Shown here: piece by piece, positions 19,601 to 32,000 of the stretch
How positions within the stretch are numbered: position 1 is the first letter of the stretch
Layout: every line of letters starts with the position of its first letter
Program-made: the position numbers and the translations under genes
Origin: Rallus limicola
Taxonomy: Eukaryota > Chordata > Aves > Gruiformes > Rallidae
DNA: 64,000 bases
NCBI GenBank assembly: GCA_022605955.1
Contig: JAKCOZ010000001.1
Location: 15,492,146 to 15,556,145, forward strand
Reading direction: 5' to 3'
The notes under the pieces: generated by a model
What the model was told of the DNA's origin: nothing
Databases searched by the model: none
What the model saw: the letters and a program-made list of their open reading frames with translations, nothing else

Positions 19601-22600
19601 CAAGGTGGATGAATGGTCTTTGCCTTAAGGACTCTCCTTTCCTCGGTGCTCTCTATCTGTAGGTGAAGGATCAGACCACCAGCACAGCACCTGGGCTGTC
19701 AAGGCCATGCGAGACACATAGCACCTCAACTGGCTGTGCATGTCTGGAGGGGTCCCACTCTCCTCTGCCCCATCCACTGGATGTGGGGAAACCACACTGC
19801 TTCACAGGGAGCAAAGTTGTGAGAAGGGAGGGGAGAAGCACCAGGGGGCACTGACAGTGGTGTTACTACTTGCAGAGTGGCACTGGTGTAGGTCCTGTAG
19901 CACAAACAAGTCTTAAAAGGGATTTCAAGTCAGGAAGGTAAATACATAACTCATACAATATGCACTGAAATGCTCAGATGAGTCAAAAATACCTGCTGCT
20001 TTGGCATTGAAGCAATCCATGCTACCTCACTGCTTCCTTGTGCTACTCCTGTCTACTTGTCTGTATGCAGCTCTTATCACTGGCTGGAAGCTGCAAGTGC
20101 TCTGGGGCACAGTCACAGTGCCAGCACTACACGGCCTTGGTCTTGTTCTGGATTTAGCATTCCCAAGTGCTTATGGAAGCTTAGGAGTAATAAGAATAAA
20201 TGCTAAAATAATACAAGAAAATCTTTTAAAAAATCCACATGTACAAAGAGAGAGACAGAGAGAGCACACATTCATGTCCGTGATAGGTATAAAGAAATGG
20301 AAAGCAAATCTATGCACTCTTGAGAGAGAAGATGATGGGGACGGTGAACTTTAGGAACACTGTAGAATGGATTCCAGGATCATAATGAAGCATTTGAGCT
20401 GGGAATGAAGTGCGGTGGAATTAGAAGCTATGATGATGGAGACAAGAGCTTCCAGCTAATGTGGGAGTGCAAAGGGAGACAGTGGCGGGATGCAAATAGG
20501 AGGTTGATGTGATTGCAGTGCTGAGCCAGCCAAGCCTTGTCTATACTAGCAGTGCACATCCTATTAGAAAGAGTTTTGTACCCACGCTCTAAGTAACAGG
20601 ACGCTCAACATAAATTTGAATTTTGCATGAACAAAAGACTGAATTAAAAATGGTTTAGTCAGTTCTGGTTAATGCTTTCTGAACACAACACGTGTCTTGT
20701 ATATGCAATGCTTCAGCCTCCTTGGGCACTGTGTGTCCTCAAGATGTTAGCTCTTCTGTGCATGGGATAGTCATTTGTGTACATTTACAGCACAGTTGTT
20801 CTTCACTGACTCCCCTATGAAGTCTGCTATTCTACACTGGATAGGCTTCCACCAAACACAATGTCCTCAGCTTCTGTTGCGTGGATTGTATGCATCCATG
20901 CAAGGTGCTTGGCTTCACCACCTACTGCGAAACAATCACGCCACAGTCACCTGCTTGAGTTATTTACTGAGCTGAACTAGCTCTAAGTTAACCAGCTGTT
21001 TTTCCCAAATGACACATCTTCCCTGCACAGACATGGTGGGAAAAACCCCCAACTTTTGCAGCAGCTTTTTCAATAAGCTGCAGGCTGCAGAAATAAGGAA
21101 GGTAGTAACTATAAAGCATAATATGAAAAGCATTTTGAGAAGAGCTTTAGAGCTGTGGTCAGCTTTGTCTGAGTCATGAGAAAAGAAAATCATGAGGCTT
21201 TGACCATATTAGACTGCCTTACACAGTTAAGTATATAATTATCATTTATCTATTTAAAGAATCTTTAATTTCAAAGACAAGTAAATCACTACCCACACCC
21301 TTTGGCTCCCTACACGAAGTTCTTATCAGATTAAATTATGATCTCTTTCTGGAATAACGAGGCGGAACCTCAGCTGGTAAAAATCAGAATAGCTCCACGG
21401 ACTCTAAACATACAACAGTGACAGACAAAGCTCAGTCCCACTGCCTGGTCAAATGTCCTCTCAGGTGTCACTCTCTTCCTAAGTCACACTCAGGCCTGCA
21501 TGTGCCACAGCAGCACACTCAGGTTAAAACAGCCTGCTCTTCAGATGCAGCTTTCTCCAGACCCTGGGAAGGTTGCGCTTCAGAAAAAATAGACTCCATA
21601 TTTAAATGTTTATTGCAAGGACTATAGACACCACCAGGTTCTTATGTTAGCAATGGTATCTCTCATTATAGCAGTTGGCCTTCAACTCATCAACAGAGTC
21701 AAAGGCTTCAGAAGACCAAAGGTTCAGTCATGACCATGTTCTTCAGATTCCCCGTAACCAAAGGCAGAGTATTTCAACCTGTAAATCTTGTATTTGGCCC
21801 TTTTGTCAGCCTTGAACTGGAAACTGGGTGGTAGAGACCACAGCAAGCTTGCTACACTGTGTTCAAGTGGTTATGACCTTTTTCTTTTAAATATGCATAT
21901 TTTAGTTTCAGTCAGAATTTGTAGAAAGTAAGTACAAACCACATATTTGCATATCCTGAAGCCTTACCTCTTTTTTTTTTTTGAGTCCTAAATTTGGGGT
22001 ATTTACACCTCGTGCTCCCTGGCACATTCTGCTGTGTCAGTGCTTGTGAAATGTCTGTGCTCTTCAAGTCATGCACATCTTAAATGAGAATATGCAGCCA
22101 TCATTTCGGTCAGCTGATGCTGAAGATTGAAACTTGTAAGCACTGGTGTGCTCTCCAACCTGATAAACACGACTGATAGCTGCACCCCACCCAGAAAGAG
22201 AGCATCAGCAACAAGTGGCACTAATTTGGCTGTTTCACAGGGCAGCAAGGTGCCTCTCGCTATAATTTTTTTCTCTCCTGAAAACTGTTGTGCATGGTCA
22301 TTCCCCTCAGAGGTAATGTTGATAATAGCTCAAATGGCCGAGTTTTACTGTTGTGACCATGTTGGGAATTAGCTTTTTCCTGCTTTAATTTACTGTTAAA
22401 AAATAAGAAACGTTTACAATTTCACTGCTTAAATGAAAAGACTTGTTGTGAGCTTCTATAGAGGAGATGTAGGATGTGCTATTTGTAGCTCTAGATCCGA
22501 GTTCTTTTCCCCTTTCCTGCCCCCACCCTGATATCCCAAACAAGCTTTAAAGAAAGGATTGCCTACTCATGTAAAGGCATTATGGCAACCTCAAAGCCTA

Positions 22601-22614
22601 GTACGTTTTCATTT

Positions 22615-22879
22615 TGCTGAGTCAGCAGCCTGGGCTGAGGTGATGTAATAGCTCCTGCTGCCAGAACTAGGAGGTTCTGTCTTCCCCTTTCCCCTCCTGG
22701 CTGTGCATTCCCTCTGCTCACCCTCCACTGGCTCTGGGCCTCCTTACACTGCCCTCACAACTCATTAACCTGGCAAAAAGCAAGTAGATTGTTTTCTGCA
22801 GGGTAGCATCGATCTGTTAGGTTGACTCACCTTGATGAAATCACAGCCATTGTTATTAGCAGATATCTTCATCTGATAA
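22615..22879. promoter_or_regulatory. Candidate enhancer: perfect T-MARE with AP-1 and GATA sites
   Basis: TGCTGAGTCAGCA at 22615-22627 is the exact 13-bp palindrome bound by Maf/NF-E2/Bach family dimers. Within 265 bases there is also an AP-1 site TGACTCA (22823-22829) and a GATA site TGATAA (22874-22879), with a weaker AGATAT at 22861. NF-E2-type sites paired with GATA sites are typical of haematopoietic enhancers. The cluster lies about 5 kb beyond the GRAP2 poly(A) signal and 15.5 kb upstream of FAM83F. That it is an enhancer, and which gene it would serve, is inference. Confidence 0.35.
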
Positions 22880-24934
22880 CAGGCAAATAGCTGCCATCAA
22901 AATGGCAAGCTCAGATGTACGGATATGCAACTATGGAGAGGTGATTCTCTGCTGCTGCATATTCCTCTTACTCACACCTCCACCCAGTGTCTGTAAGGAG
23001 CTGCTAGTTCAGAATGGGCCTTCAGTGGTACACATAAATTCAGCTCTGATGAACATGTCTCTAGAAGGGTCAGAGCACTGGGCAGTCAGTTTCTCTTCTC
23101 CTTAGTGCTGGCAGCAAACTTACAGTTGATTTTTTTCCCCCTCACAAATTTTGATGAGACCAAACTAAAACAAAAAACACAAACATAAGAGCTGATGCAG
23201 TCTCCTTTGAATTCAGCATTTTGCAACCAAACTGTAGGCGTACTGCACCTGGCAGAAAACATTCAGTCATGAAAAGGGTCACCATGGTCTCATTCCTGCT
23301 GTTTGTTATTCTCTGTTGGCACTGCAGTGGTGCCATTCTTGGAATCTGACAAGAGAGGGGGGCTGGCCAGTATCAGAAGGAACCTACAGCCCTTGTCAGA
23401 CACACTCAGTACAGTGTAAACATAAAAGATACAATCCAAATGACCTCTAGATCAGTGGAGAAGACGCCTCTTATTTTTCTTTTTTTTTTTTTCCTTTTCT
23501 TTAGCTGTGGCTGGATAACACCGAATGGTTTTGCAGAAGAGCCTCTTAGAAAAGGCACTGAACTTCAGTCATACTATCAGGGCACTGTCATAATTTTATA
23601 GGTTTAAATGCACAGTAGTAGACTCGTGTCCCAGCCTGCAGGTTTTTCCTTACAGATTTGCTCTTGTTTTGATTTGTGACAAACTTGCTGTGGCTATATC
23701 TTTCATAAAGCCTGGTGGAAATGAGCCTGCTTAGACTAGTGGGAGAAGCCGCTAGATATCTAGAAATCTTTTAATTTGTTTGTTTCTTCTTCCTCTCTTT
23801 CTTGCCGAGGCTAATTTTATTTCTGCATGTTTACAAGGATCCCTGCATGCCTGCCATTTGAGAAATTTTGCATTTCCATGTTAGCAGGCTGGACATCTGC
23901 CAAGCGGCCCTCACTTGCACAATGACAACATACAATGTGCTTTGAATTTTCCCTCTGCACAAAGGTCAGTGAACTTTTCCTACTCACTTGCCTGTTCCCT
24001 GTCCTGTAGTTTGCAGATAAGTCCTCAGCTGTTTTCTACTGTCAGTTCTGCTTATGTAAGAAACTTCTTTTGCGTTCAATGCAAATTAAGGCCCCTGAAT
24101 TTGGGTCACATGAAAGCTGCCTCTAAAATTTGGAGAAATTGGCAATGCTCTGTCCTCTTCCTCAGTGCTATTAAAGGATTTATCATACACTCAGTTCGTG
24201 GTTCCCCACTGAAACGCAAAGCTTTCAGCAGCAAGGAGTGGCTGGGTGTCAGAAGCTCTTTAATCAATGCCTATGTTTTAACTAGTAAATGTTACTGTCT
24301 GGATCATCTAGGGAATGGTAATGGTTTCAAATGATCTCTATAGGGTTTCATTTAAAAGCAGCTAAGCCAATTGCGTTGAACAAGTATTTGAAATGAGGTG
24401 TCTGAAGAGGACCTTCTTATATCAACACAGAGGCAAAAGCTAGGCGAGGGGCTTTCTAGTGCATCCAGGGACAGTGAGGTGATGGGCTGCAGCTGCAGGG
24501 AGGTGTGGATAGGCTTCTTGGCCTCGTTGGGCAGGGATGTGCAGCATTGGCAGGAGCAGCGTTGCCAATTAGTTCTCACACCTAGTCTGGTGTAACCCAG
24601 GCTCCTTGGAAGAATGTTGCAGAAGCAGAGCAAGAGCCTGAGCAGAGCACTAGCCTAGATGGCCACATTCCTGGCCCACCAGATGTTGTTGTTGACCCAT
24701 GTGACATTGATATAATGAAAGACTTGAGCTCCCCACTCAAAATAGAGCTCATTCTTTACCTCACTGCTATACTACAGCTACTAGGGCACTGTTCCTGCAG
24801 TGCAGAACATCCCAGCTGGTACCTCATTGCTGTTCAAGGCTGATTTTTCCTGACTGCATGGTCCTGGCTGCTGCATCTTTTGATTCTGCCCTACTTGGTT
24901 GCTCTCCACAAGGGCTGAAGACAAAATGGCCTTC

Positions 24935-25067
24935 CAAGAGCCTGCAACATCAGGATCCCCCTGGGGATGAAGGATGCTCTGTCTTGGCTGGTCCTGTGTG
25001 GAGCCAGGAGCTGGACTCAGTGATCCTTATGGGCCCCATCCAACTCAGGATATTCTATGATTCTGTG
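24935..25067 (+). mobile_element. CR1 LINE, 3' end fragment
   Basis: 'CCCCTGGGGATGAAGGATGC', 'GAGCTGGACTCAGTGATCCT' and 'CAACTCAGGATATTCTATGA' followed by 'TTCTGTG' is the 3' end of a CR1 subfamily. The 5' boundary is approximate. Confidence 0.85.
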
Positions 25068-25735
25068 GGAGATGCAGCTGAATAGAAAACATGATGAACA
25101 GGTGCCTGTTCTGAAAAGCTCCACATTTCTGCACAGCCCACTGAAATGAAGAACTACCTTCAATTAAAAACCACAACAAAACAATAACCCAAGATCTCGT
25201 ATCCTTGGTACAGGGGGACTGGCTGAGCAGCCTGATCAGGGATGATTGTCTGCCCTGTGCTCTTACCCTTTCGGCGGTTGGATGGGAACCAGCCATATTC
25301 CTGTTGTTTCTGCAGTGAGCTCCAGTGAGTGCAGCGTTATAGTAAGCATACACACCAAGACAGAGACATCTCAATTTTGTGGCACAGAAAAACGCCTGCA
25401 CAGCTTTCGCATGAAAGGAGATTTCCATTTACTGTTTTTCTCTCAGCCTTATTAATCACAGAGACATTTATAAACAAAATATGGATCTGCAGCAGAATGT
25501 AGGCTCAGCTGTGCTCATCAAACTTATTTTTCCATGTGCAGTCCGGCTTCCTCTGTTTCATTTGTTATAATAATGTTTGCCTTCCCACATACTTTTCCTA
25601 CTTTTATCTCTGTTTACAATCTCTTTTCTCATGAACTGTCTTTCTTGCTTAAGAAAAATACCAAACAAAAAGACTTCCCTAGGTTCCTCTTTGTTCCTTC
25701 CCATCTTGGTTTCACAGTGGAATCTCTGAGAGTTC

Positions 25736-25836
25736 ACAGATTCACAGAATTGTAGGGGTTGGAAGGGACCTGCAGAGACCACCCATTCCCCCCTGCCAAA
25801 GCAGGTTGCCTAGGACAGGTCACACAGGTAAAGTTC
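25736..25836 (-). mobile_element. CR1 LINE, 3' end fragment
   Basis: Read on the plus strand it starts 'CACAGATTCACAGAATTGTA', 'GGGGTTGGAAGGGACCTGCA', then 'CCCCCTGCCAAAGCAGGTTG' and 'GGACAGGTCACACAGG'. This is the inverted 3' end of CR1, the same subfamily as the nested copy at 33851-33984. Confidence 0.85.
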
Positions 25837-27849
25837 TTTACGAAACATTGACAAATGTCAGGTAAACTCCATGCACCACACAGGTATTAAGTGAAGCACT
25901 GCAATATTAGCAAGGATTGTGTTACAATTAAAACCTGCTGGAGGAAGGAGCGGGAAGGTTGGCAGGATATATGGGTGGAGGAGTGTCTCTCTTTTTCTTC
26001 ATTAACTGACTTGATCTAAGTGAGATATCGTTTCATGGGCCGACTACAGCAGAAAATAGCATGGGACATGGAAAATGCCTGCTTCTTGTGGTTACAGCAC
26101 CTTCTATCTCAGCAAAACTTCCCCCTCTGCCCACACCTCTCCTTGTATCTAGAGATTCCATTGACTTGGGAAGGGCCAGAGTTCTCTGGGCTCTTGTTTT
26201 GCTGGGAGTGAAATAACTTCTATTGTGGGAAGCTATAAAAATGCAGCCTGACGCCTGTGCCCCCCAGCTGCAGGCATACACAGTGACTGCAGGTAGCCCT
26301 GCCTCTACTCTGGGCAGCTGGAAAGGGAAAAAAGCAGAGGCAAGCGAGACTGGGTCTTGCACACCAAAGCTTGGCCAGCTGCACAAGGCAGTGCAAAACA
26401 CGGCACTAGTATAGTTACTCACAGATGCCATGATACCTTTACCTCTTAGTAATCTTGGTGTCATTAGGTGCTGCTCATAATGGGAAATCATTATTCTACT
26501 GTGGTTCTGGTATGCTGTCCATAATTAGTGTTCAGTCCTTTAATGTTAATTACCTTAAGCATTAATTCGTTAAACATCAATTAAAAAAATCACGTGAAAA
26601 TTTACCTCTTCCTCAAACGAATCATGAGTTAACATGGGGGTACTTACAATGTACTACTTAGACTTGCTTAATTAGTTAATCTCTGTAAAGGGGTTTCAAA
26701 TGTGTGAAGAGCTATCAAACTGCTAAGTGTATTATCTTCAATTAATTTTGTGCAACTACGTATTCACTATCAAGAGGGTCTTTAGATTGCCAGGGAAAGG
26801 AAAAGGAGGCATTGCTTCTAATTTTAAAAGTAATCAAAAAAGAAGAATTAATTTAATGATGATCTGACATGGTGGGAATGTGGGTGAACATACCATTTCT
26901 TCTGTTTCAGCCAGACCTAAATATGAAAGATTCATCATTCATATCCCTCCTCTGCCTTTGCTGCTCTCTAGTTTCTTTGCTTCCATTTTCCCCTGGTCTT
27001 AATTCTCTCTCACTGAATATTAACCTTCTCTCTTTCAAATTTTATATTACCTTAGCAGGGAAAAAAAAAAAAAAGAAGAGCAAGTCCAACAAAATACTCT
27101 TCAAACTGTGGAGTCACTGAGGTTACACCCTCACACCAACTCAGGAATAAGGTTGCTTGTTCCAAAATAACCCTTGTGGACTTCACTTCAAAAGGAGATG
27201 CTAAAGGCTCAGAAGAGAGCTCTTGCAAGAGAACAGGGCCACATCCAGCCCAGGAAGTCATATGGTATCTCTCAGTTTCCTGTACCACCCTGGAGATAAG
27301 CTCTTAATCTGTCTTTCAAAGTTTTCTATTCTATTTAGAGTTTATATGCCTTGTTAATTATTTTCATTTTACTTCACCCATTAATAATCTGCTTTTTGTG
27401 GAGTTCTCTCAAAATTTGACAATGGGTTCTTTCTGCTAATACTCTGCCTAGCTGGCAGCATTTTTTAGACCACCTGCCTTGAATTGGACTTTACCAAGAA
27501 CCTATTTCCTGGATTATTTTTCTCCCACTGGGACTAACAAAAGATAAGAACATTTTTCTTGTTGGGTCTGATTTGACTTGCCTTTTTTTTCTTTCCAAGA
27601 ATGATAAATCATCACTTCCTTGCTGACTGCTGAGGTCCCACATGTTCTGAAAAATTCAGGCAGCTTGTTTAATATCATCTTGTCTGGGCAGTGGTTATGC
27701 AGCAGTGTCTCCTTCACACAGCTTGGATCATTTTTAATGTGCATTTGCAGTGTATTTATATCACATCTGTGCATTCACTCAGTGATGATTTGAAAATCTA
27801 TTAATTTACCTTATTTCATCCAAAAGAAAGTGGATCAGAGAACAGACTG
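25837..27849. other. Intergenic region downstream of GRAP2
   Basis: This is AT-rich unique sequence between a CR1 copy and the GRAP2 poly(A) signal. It includes an A14 run at 27061-27074. I see no exon, RNA gene or recognised repeat. Confidence 0.5.
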
Positions 27850-27864
27850 TTTGATGATCACAAC

Positions 27865-27870
27865 TTTATT
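27865..27870 (-). terminator. GRAP2: Candidate GRAP2 poly(A) signal AATAAA
   Basis: The canonical hexamer is on the minus strand (TTTATT on the plus strand), about 1 kb past the stop codon. The downstream minus-strand sequence is rich in T and G, as expected after a cleavage site. Confidence 0.55.
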
Positions 27871-28675
27871 CTCTGCATATTGTAAAGTAACAGCTTAACA
27901 TGTTGGGTGAGGCATTTCACTAACAAGACACAGTGGTGTAAACACTGATCCTGAACACCTCTCATTCTGAGGGAAAGAACTTCTGCCACCAAACCAGAAA
28001 ACCCCTCTTCTCTCCAAGCCCTCCCCAATTCAGTTTTACAAAAGGAACCAGTGAGGGACAGTAATTGTTATTGGATCCAGTGGGTTTTAATTTAGCTGAA
28101 GGGCCTGAGCTGCTTTAGCCAGGAAGTCTAACAAAAGTGTAGGTAGCAGCTTGAAAAGGGGACAAATTGCTGTTACGGTGCGCAGAAAGAAGAGCAGGAC
28201 TATAATACCCTTCCATAGCTTCTCCACTGGTTTGCTTGTACAAGATCATTTCCCTTCATCTGGTATATCCATACAGTCCATACCCACAGAAAGCACTAGA
28301 GAGGTAAACAAAAAACTATTTTAAAAAGTCAGAGTTGCCTTGCACCTCAACCTAAGACTGCCCCACTATCCTTCCCTACCTGAAGGATTAATGTGATTAT
28401 CAGTGAGCATTTAATTCACCCGGGTGTTCTTCTTCCTCTGAAAGAAAGGTGAAATGGAGCCGGAAGAGACTATGAGTGCTTCCAGAACCAACTGGAAGGG
28501 GTAGGGCTACCTGGATACTGAAGCCTGACTCATCTGAAGTGCATTTCCACAGAACAAACCTAATTGCAGGAAGCTATCAATACTTAGCCCAAGGAGTGAC
28601 AAGGCAGGGAGAACCCAGCAATGTCTCAATGAACAGTCCAGGATTTTTGCTCTCCATTTCATGGATGTGAAAAAT

Positions 28676-28697
28676 GGGGGAGGGGTGGGGGGTGGGG
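28676..28697 (+). other. G-rich tract with G-quadruplex pattern
   Basis: The plus strand reads G5-A-G4-T-G6-T-G4: four G runs separated by single bases, the pattern of very stable G-quadruplexes. It lies about 185-205 bases past the GRAP2 stop codon, on the strand that is the template for GRAP2 transcription, so the mRNA itself is C-rich here. Confidence 0.7.
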
Positions 28698-28880
28698 AAA
28701 GTCCTATCCTCTTCAAAAGGTTCCCTTTCATACCAACATTTCAAAAGATCAATTGCCAATAAATTAAGACAAAACAAAAAACATTGTATGTCCTGGGGGC
28801 AAGGGAAGATGCACTTCCTCTCTGTCCCTGTCATGCCAGAAGAGCAGCTCCAATATGGACCTCTGGGGCATGCTGTCCCC

Positions 28881-29060
28881 TCAAAGGGGCACTGGTGTGA
28901 CATAGTTGGCAGGGAAGAGACCCAGTTCCCCATGCAGCCGTCCTTTCCACCATGATGGGTTGGAGCTGTCCAGGACCTCTAAAATGTCTCCACTGCGAAA
29001 GCCCAGCTCGTCATGCTCCACAGCATCAAAGTCATACAAGGCCCGGACCCATAGTGTTCG
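28881..29060 (-). CDS. GRAP2: GRAP2 coding exon 7 (C-terminal SH3, stop)
   Basis: This 180-nt exon encodes residues 238-296 ([12 protein letters not shown] to TPVPL) and the TGA stop. It is the complete C-terminal SH3: ALYDF (244-248), the acidic RT loop (EHDELGF), the tandem Trp of 'NPSWWKGRL' and the closing 'LFPANYV'. The acceptor is TCTCCTTTGCAG right of 29060. This SH3 is the SLP-76-binding one in mammals, and its sequence is very close to the mammalian one. Confidence 0.97.
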   Translation of the reverse strand, partial: RTLWVRALYDFDAVEHDELGFRSGDILEVLDSSNPSWWKGRLHGELGLFPANYVTPVPL

Positions 29061-32000
29061 CTGCAAAGGAGACAGAGAGAGACAGGGACCAATGAGCCAC
29101 ATCTCTTAAAAATCATCCTTTTGTCTTCCCTCTTATGCCCCAGTACATATGTTCACTAAAACAGGGCAAGCAGTGCTGAAACTGAGACCATCATTCAATC
29201 AAACAGGGAAGAGGCCAAAAGGCCATGAAAAAGGGACCAATTTACTGGGACGCCCAAAGGGTGGTGCTTGGGTTCTTAGCAGCCTCAGTATATTCACGGG
29301 TATTTGTACCATAAGGTGACAAGTCAGAATGAGAGCAGAATAATGTTCACATGTCTCCATCTCCTCCACCGTGTTTGAAGCCAGTTATGGGAACACAGAG
29401 GGCTTCCTGAGCCCTTGATGGGCTGTACGCTGTAAGTGAATGGCTCTAGGGAGGTGGGTTGGTGTTAGGGATACAGAAATGTGTCTTTGGTCAGCAGAGG
29501 AACGTGAGGGATACAGCAAGAGAGCCAGCACAGATGAGTCTAGTGAATGTTGTAAAGAATTATACTTGCTCTTTCAGGCACTTCTAGGGCATAGGGGAGA
29601 GTCTTAAATTTTCTTTGGACTCTATCCAAGGTCAGCCCCCTGACATCTAAAGGATTTAGGAATGATTTGGGTGTATCAGTTTATTTTGGCTTTGTACTTT
29701 GATGAGTACTATGGTCAGATTTTTTTCTTACAGAAACTTAATTGTAAGAGACTTTGCAGTCAATCTCCCATTTTGACTGGAAATCAGATTTTAAGGGACA
29801 CAGCATGGGCTTCTTTTCTGGGAAATTGTTGGCACCCACACCACAGGGCATGGAAAATTTGGGTGGTGTATTTTGCAGATATAGATGGAGAGATCTGTTT
29901 GAAGATAGACTAATTTTGCAAAATCTTCCATTCAGGGCCCTGCTTAGACATGGCTTTTAATTATTTGGTTGGATATATAAACCTTCCTATGATTGGATTT
30001 GATGGCTTCTAGATCACTGATTGGGTGTGGCTGGAAAGGGTATTTTGTTATTCATTGCCATAGCCTCTGAGGGATAAAAGCTATTGTATTTTGGGCTGGA
30101 TTATAATAAAGATTTTGGGCTTTTGCCCAAAGGACACATGTTCTTGTTTCCCAGTTTGTTCCAAATTTCCTAATACAATCTGTCCTTTCTCTCACACTTT
30201 AGAAAGTTCTGCTCTCCTTGGATTCAGATTCTGTGGTGGTTCTGGGATAAACTGCCCATTTCCTCAGGGAAGAGTGTGCCTTTGATCTCACTCCCAGGAC
30301 CTGATGGAGAAATACTTTGAAGTTGGCACTGGAATCACAAGCTGAGGCAAAGAAAGACACCATGCTCTTATGAAAGTGTGGTGGGTTTACCCCAGCTAGA
30401 TGCTAGGTGCCCACCAAAGCTGCTCTGTCAATCCCCCTCAACTGTCAACTGGGCAGGGGAGAGAAAATATAACTAAAGGCTTATGGGTCAAGATAAGGAC
30501 AGGGAGAGATTATTCACCACTAGCTGTCACAGGCAAAATTAAAATCTAATTTATTACAAAGCACACCAGAGTAATGAGAAATAAAACCAAATCTTAAAAC
30601 ACCTCCCTGCAATCCTCAGCTTTCCTCCCAATTTCTCTACCTCCTCCTCACACCCAGAGGCACAGGGGGACAAGGAATGGGGGTTGTGGTCAGCTCATCA
30701 CATAGCATCTCTGCTGCTTCTCCCTTCTCAGGGAGAGGACTTGCCCGCTCCCATGTGGGGTTACTCTCACAGGAGACAGTCTTCCATGAACCAGCCTCCA
30801 GCCAGGTTCAACCCACCACAGTCCTTGCCACACAAAACCAAACCAGCAGGCATTCACATAGTGGAAATTTGCAGAGCAGATGGTTAGTTAAGGTCAACTG
30901 CCAGGTATGGATCCAGGTAGGGAAGCAGCCTAAGATGTCTGCAGAGACCTATCTGGATCTTGCCCACAAACACTGTGTTAAGAGGTTCTGACAGATAAGG
31001 GTGATAGGTAGATGCATCCCACTTTTGTAACATAGTAGATCTGAAATACATGTCAGGTTCAGACACGTAGAACTGAGTGATGACAAGTCTTCTCAGGATT
31101 GAAGCAAAAGGTAGTGGAAGACAATGTGACTACAAGTGCATTGCAAGACAGAAGGAGCACTGTAGAATGGCACAGGTCATGAGGCAACTCTCCATAATAC
31201 TTAAAAATCGAGTACTGTAATCTAGGTACTCTGATTTGGAAGGTGTGGCTGTGGTGGGAAGGGTACTTGCTAGTCCCTTACATCAGTGAACATGAAGCTT
31301 CTAGGAAAGATCAGTAGGTTTTCAGCAATATCTTCTGCTGATCAGGACCCATGCTTGATCCAAACCCATGGGTGAGTCGGGCAGATTCACAATGCCCCTA
31401 GATGCCTATTGTGTTGAGCTCATGTTAAATTCTCTGTTTTAGTAAGTCTGTATGATAGCTCAGTGACAGGAAAAGAGGCAATGGGCACAAACTTAAATAC
31501 AGGAAGTTCCACCTAAACTTCAGGAGGAACTTCTTTACTGTGAGGGTGGCAGAGCACTGAGACACGCTGCACAGAGAGGTAAAATCTCCATCTCTGACAC
31601 ATTCAAGACCCACCTGAATGCTGTCCAGTACAGCCTGCTTTAGGTGATCCTGCAGGGATCCCCTGCAGGGGGATTGGAATAGAAGACCTCCAGAGGCCCC
31701 TTCCAACCGCTATCATTCTGTGATTCTGTAAGACGGGCCTTGAGAGTGGTCCTAGAACTATGCTCCTCTAACACCATACTGCTATCCTCAGAGTACCACA
31801 AAAGCAGATTCCAGTGGCTGGGATAGAGTCTTGAGAGTAAGAAATGTTTTCTAATGTCTCAGTGGGCTTAGTACACTATTCCTCATGCAATCTCTGTGTA
31901 GGTGACATTACCATTGTAATGGCTTGGCCCCTTGAGTTGGGCAAATGGGGACTTCCAGATACACCACCTACCGATGTCTGCTGGTGCAGTGGGTCTGTAT

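Larger units (their letters stand above)
14333..24934. other. Intergenic region between CR1 copies
   Basis: I see no recognisable exon in these 10.6 kb. It holds MIR remnants (15828-15905, 17705-17800, possibly 19530-19600), T-rich tracts (21971-21982, 23480-23492) and a transcription-factor motif cluster at 22615-22879. Longer frames, such as 20001-20354 and 23915-24334 on the plus strand, have no family I know. Confidence 0.55.
27850..28880 (-). other. GRAP2: GRAP2 3' untranslated region (predicted)
   Basis: The region follows the GRAP2 stop codon at 28883-28881. The first good poly(A) signal downstream on the minus strand is AATAAA at 27870-27865, which would give a 3' UTR of about 1.0 kb. 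The strand opposite the mRNA carries an unusually G-rich tract at 28676-28697. The exact cleavage site is not visible, and an earlier variant signal cannot be excluded. Confidence 0.6.
29061..31971 (-). other. GRAP2: GRAP2 intron between coding exons 6 and 7
   Basis: The intron is 2.9 kb. It holds a same-strand LTR (30377-30845) and a CR1 fragment (31457-31732). I see no other feature; the open frames within it are unremarkable. Confidence 0.8.

Noticed and set aside
20001..20354. 117-codon plus-strand frame with a signal-peptide-like start
   Set aside because: The hydrophobic N-terminus is followed by no recognisable domain, and there is no supporting splice or poly(A) context.
22663..22678. 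AGAAC...GTTCT pair as a steroid receptor element
   Set aside because: The half-sites are separated by six bases instead of three, so it does not fit the receptor dimer.
23915..24334. 139-codon plus-strand frame
   Set aside because: No recognisable family or motif; length is within what chance allows in 64 kb over six frames.
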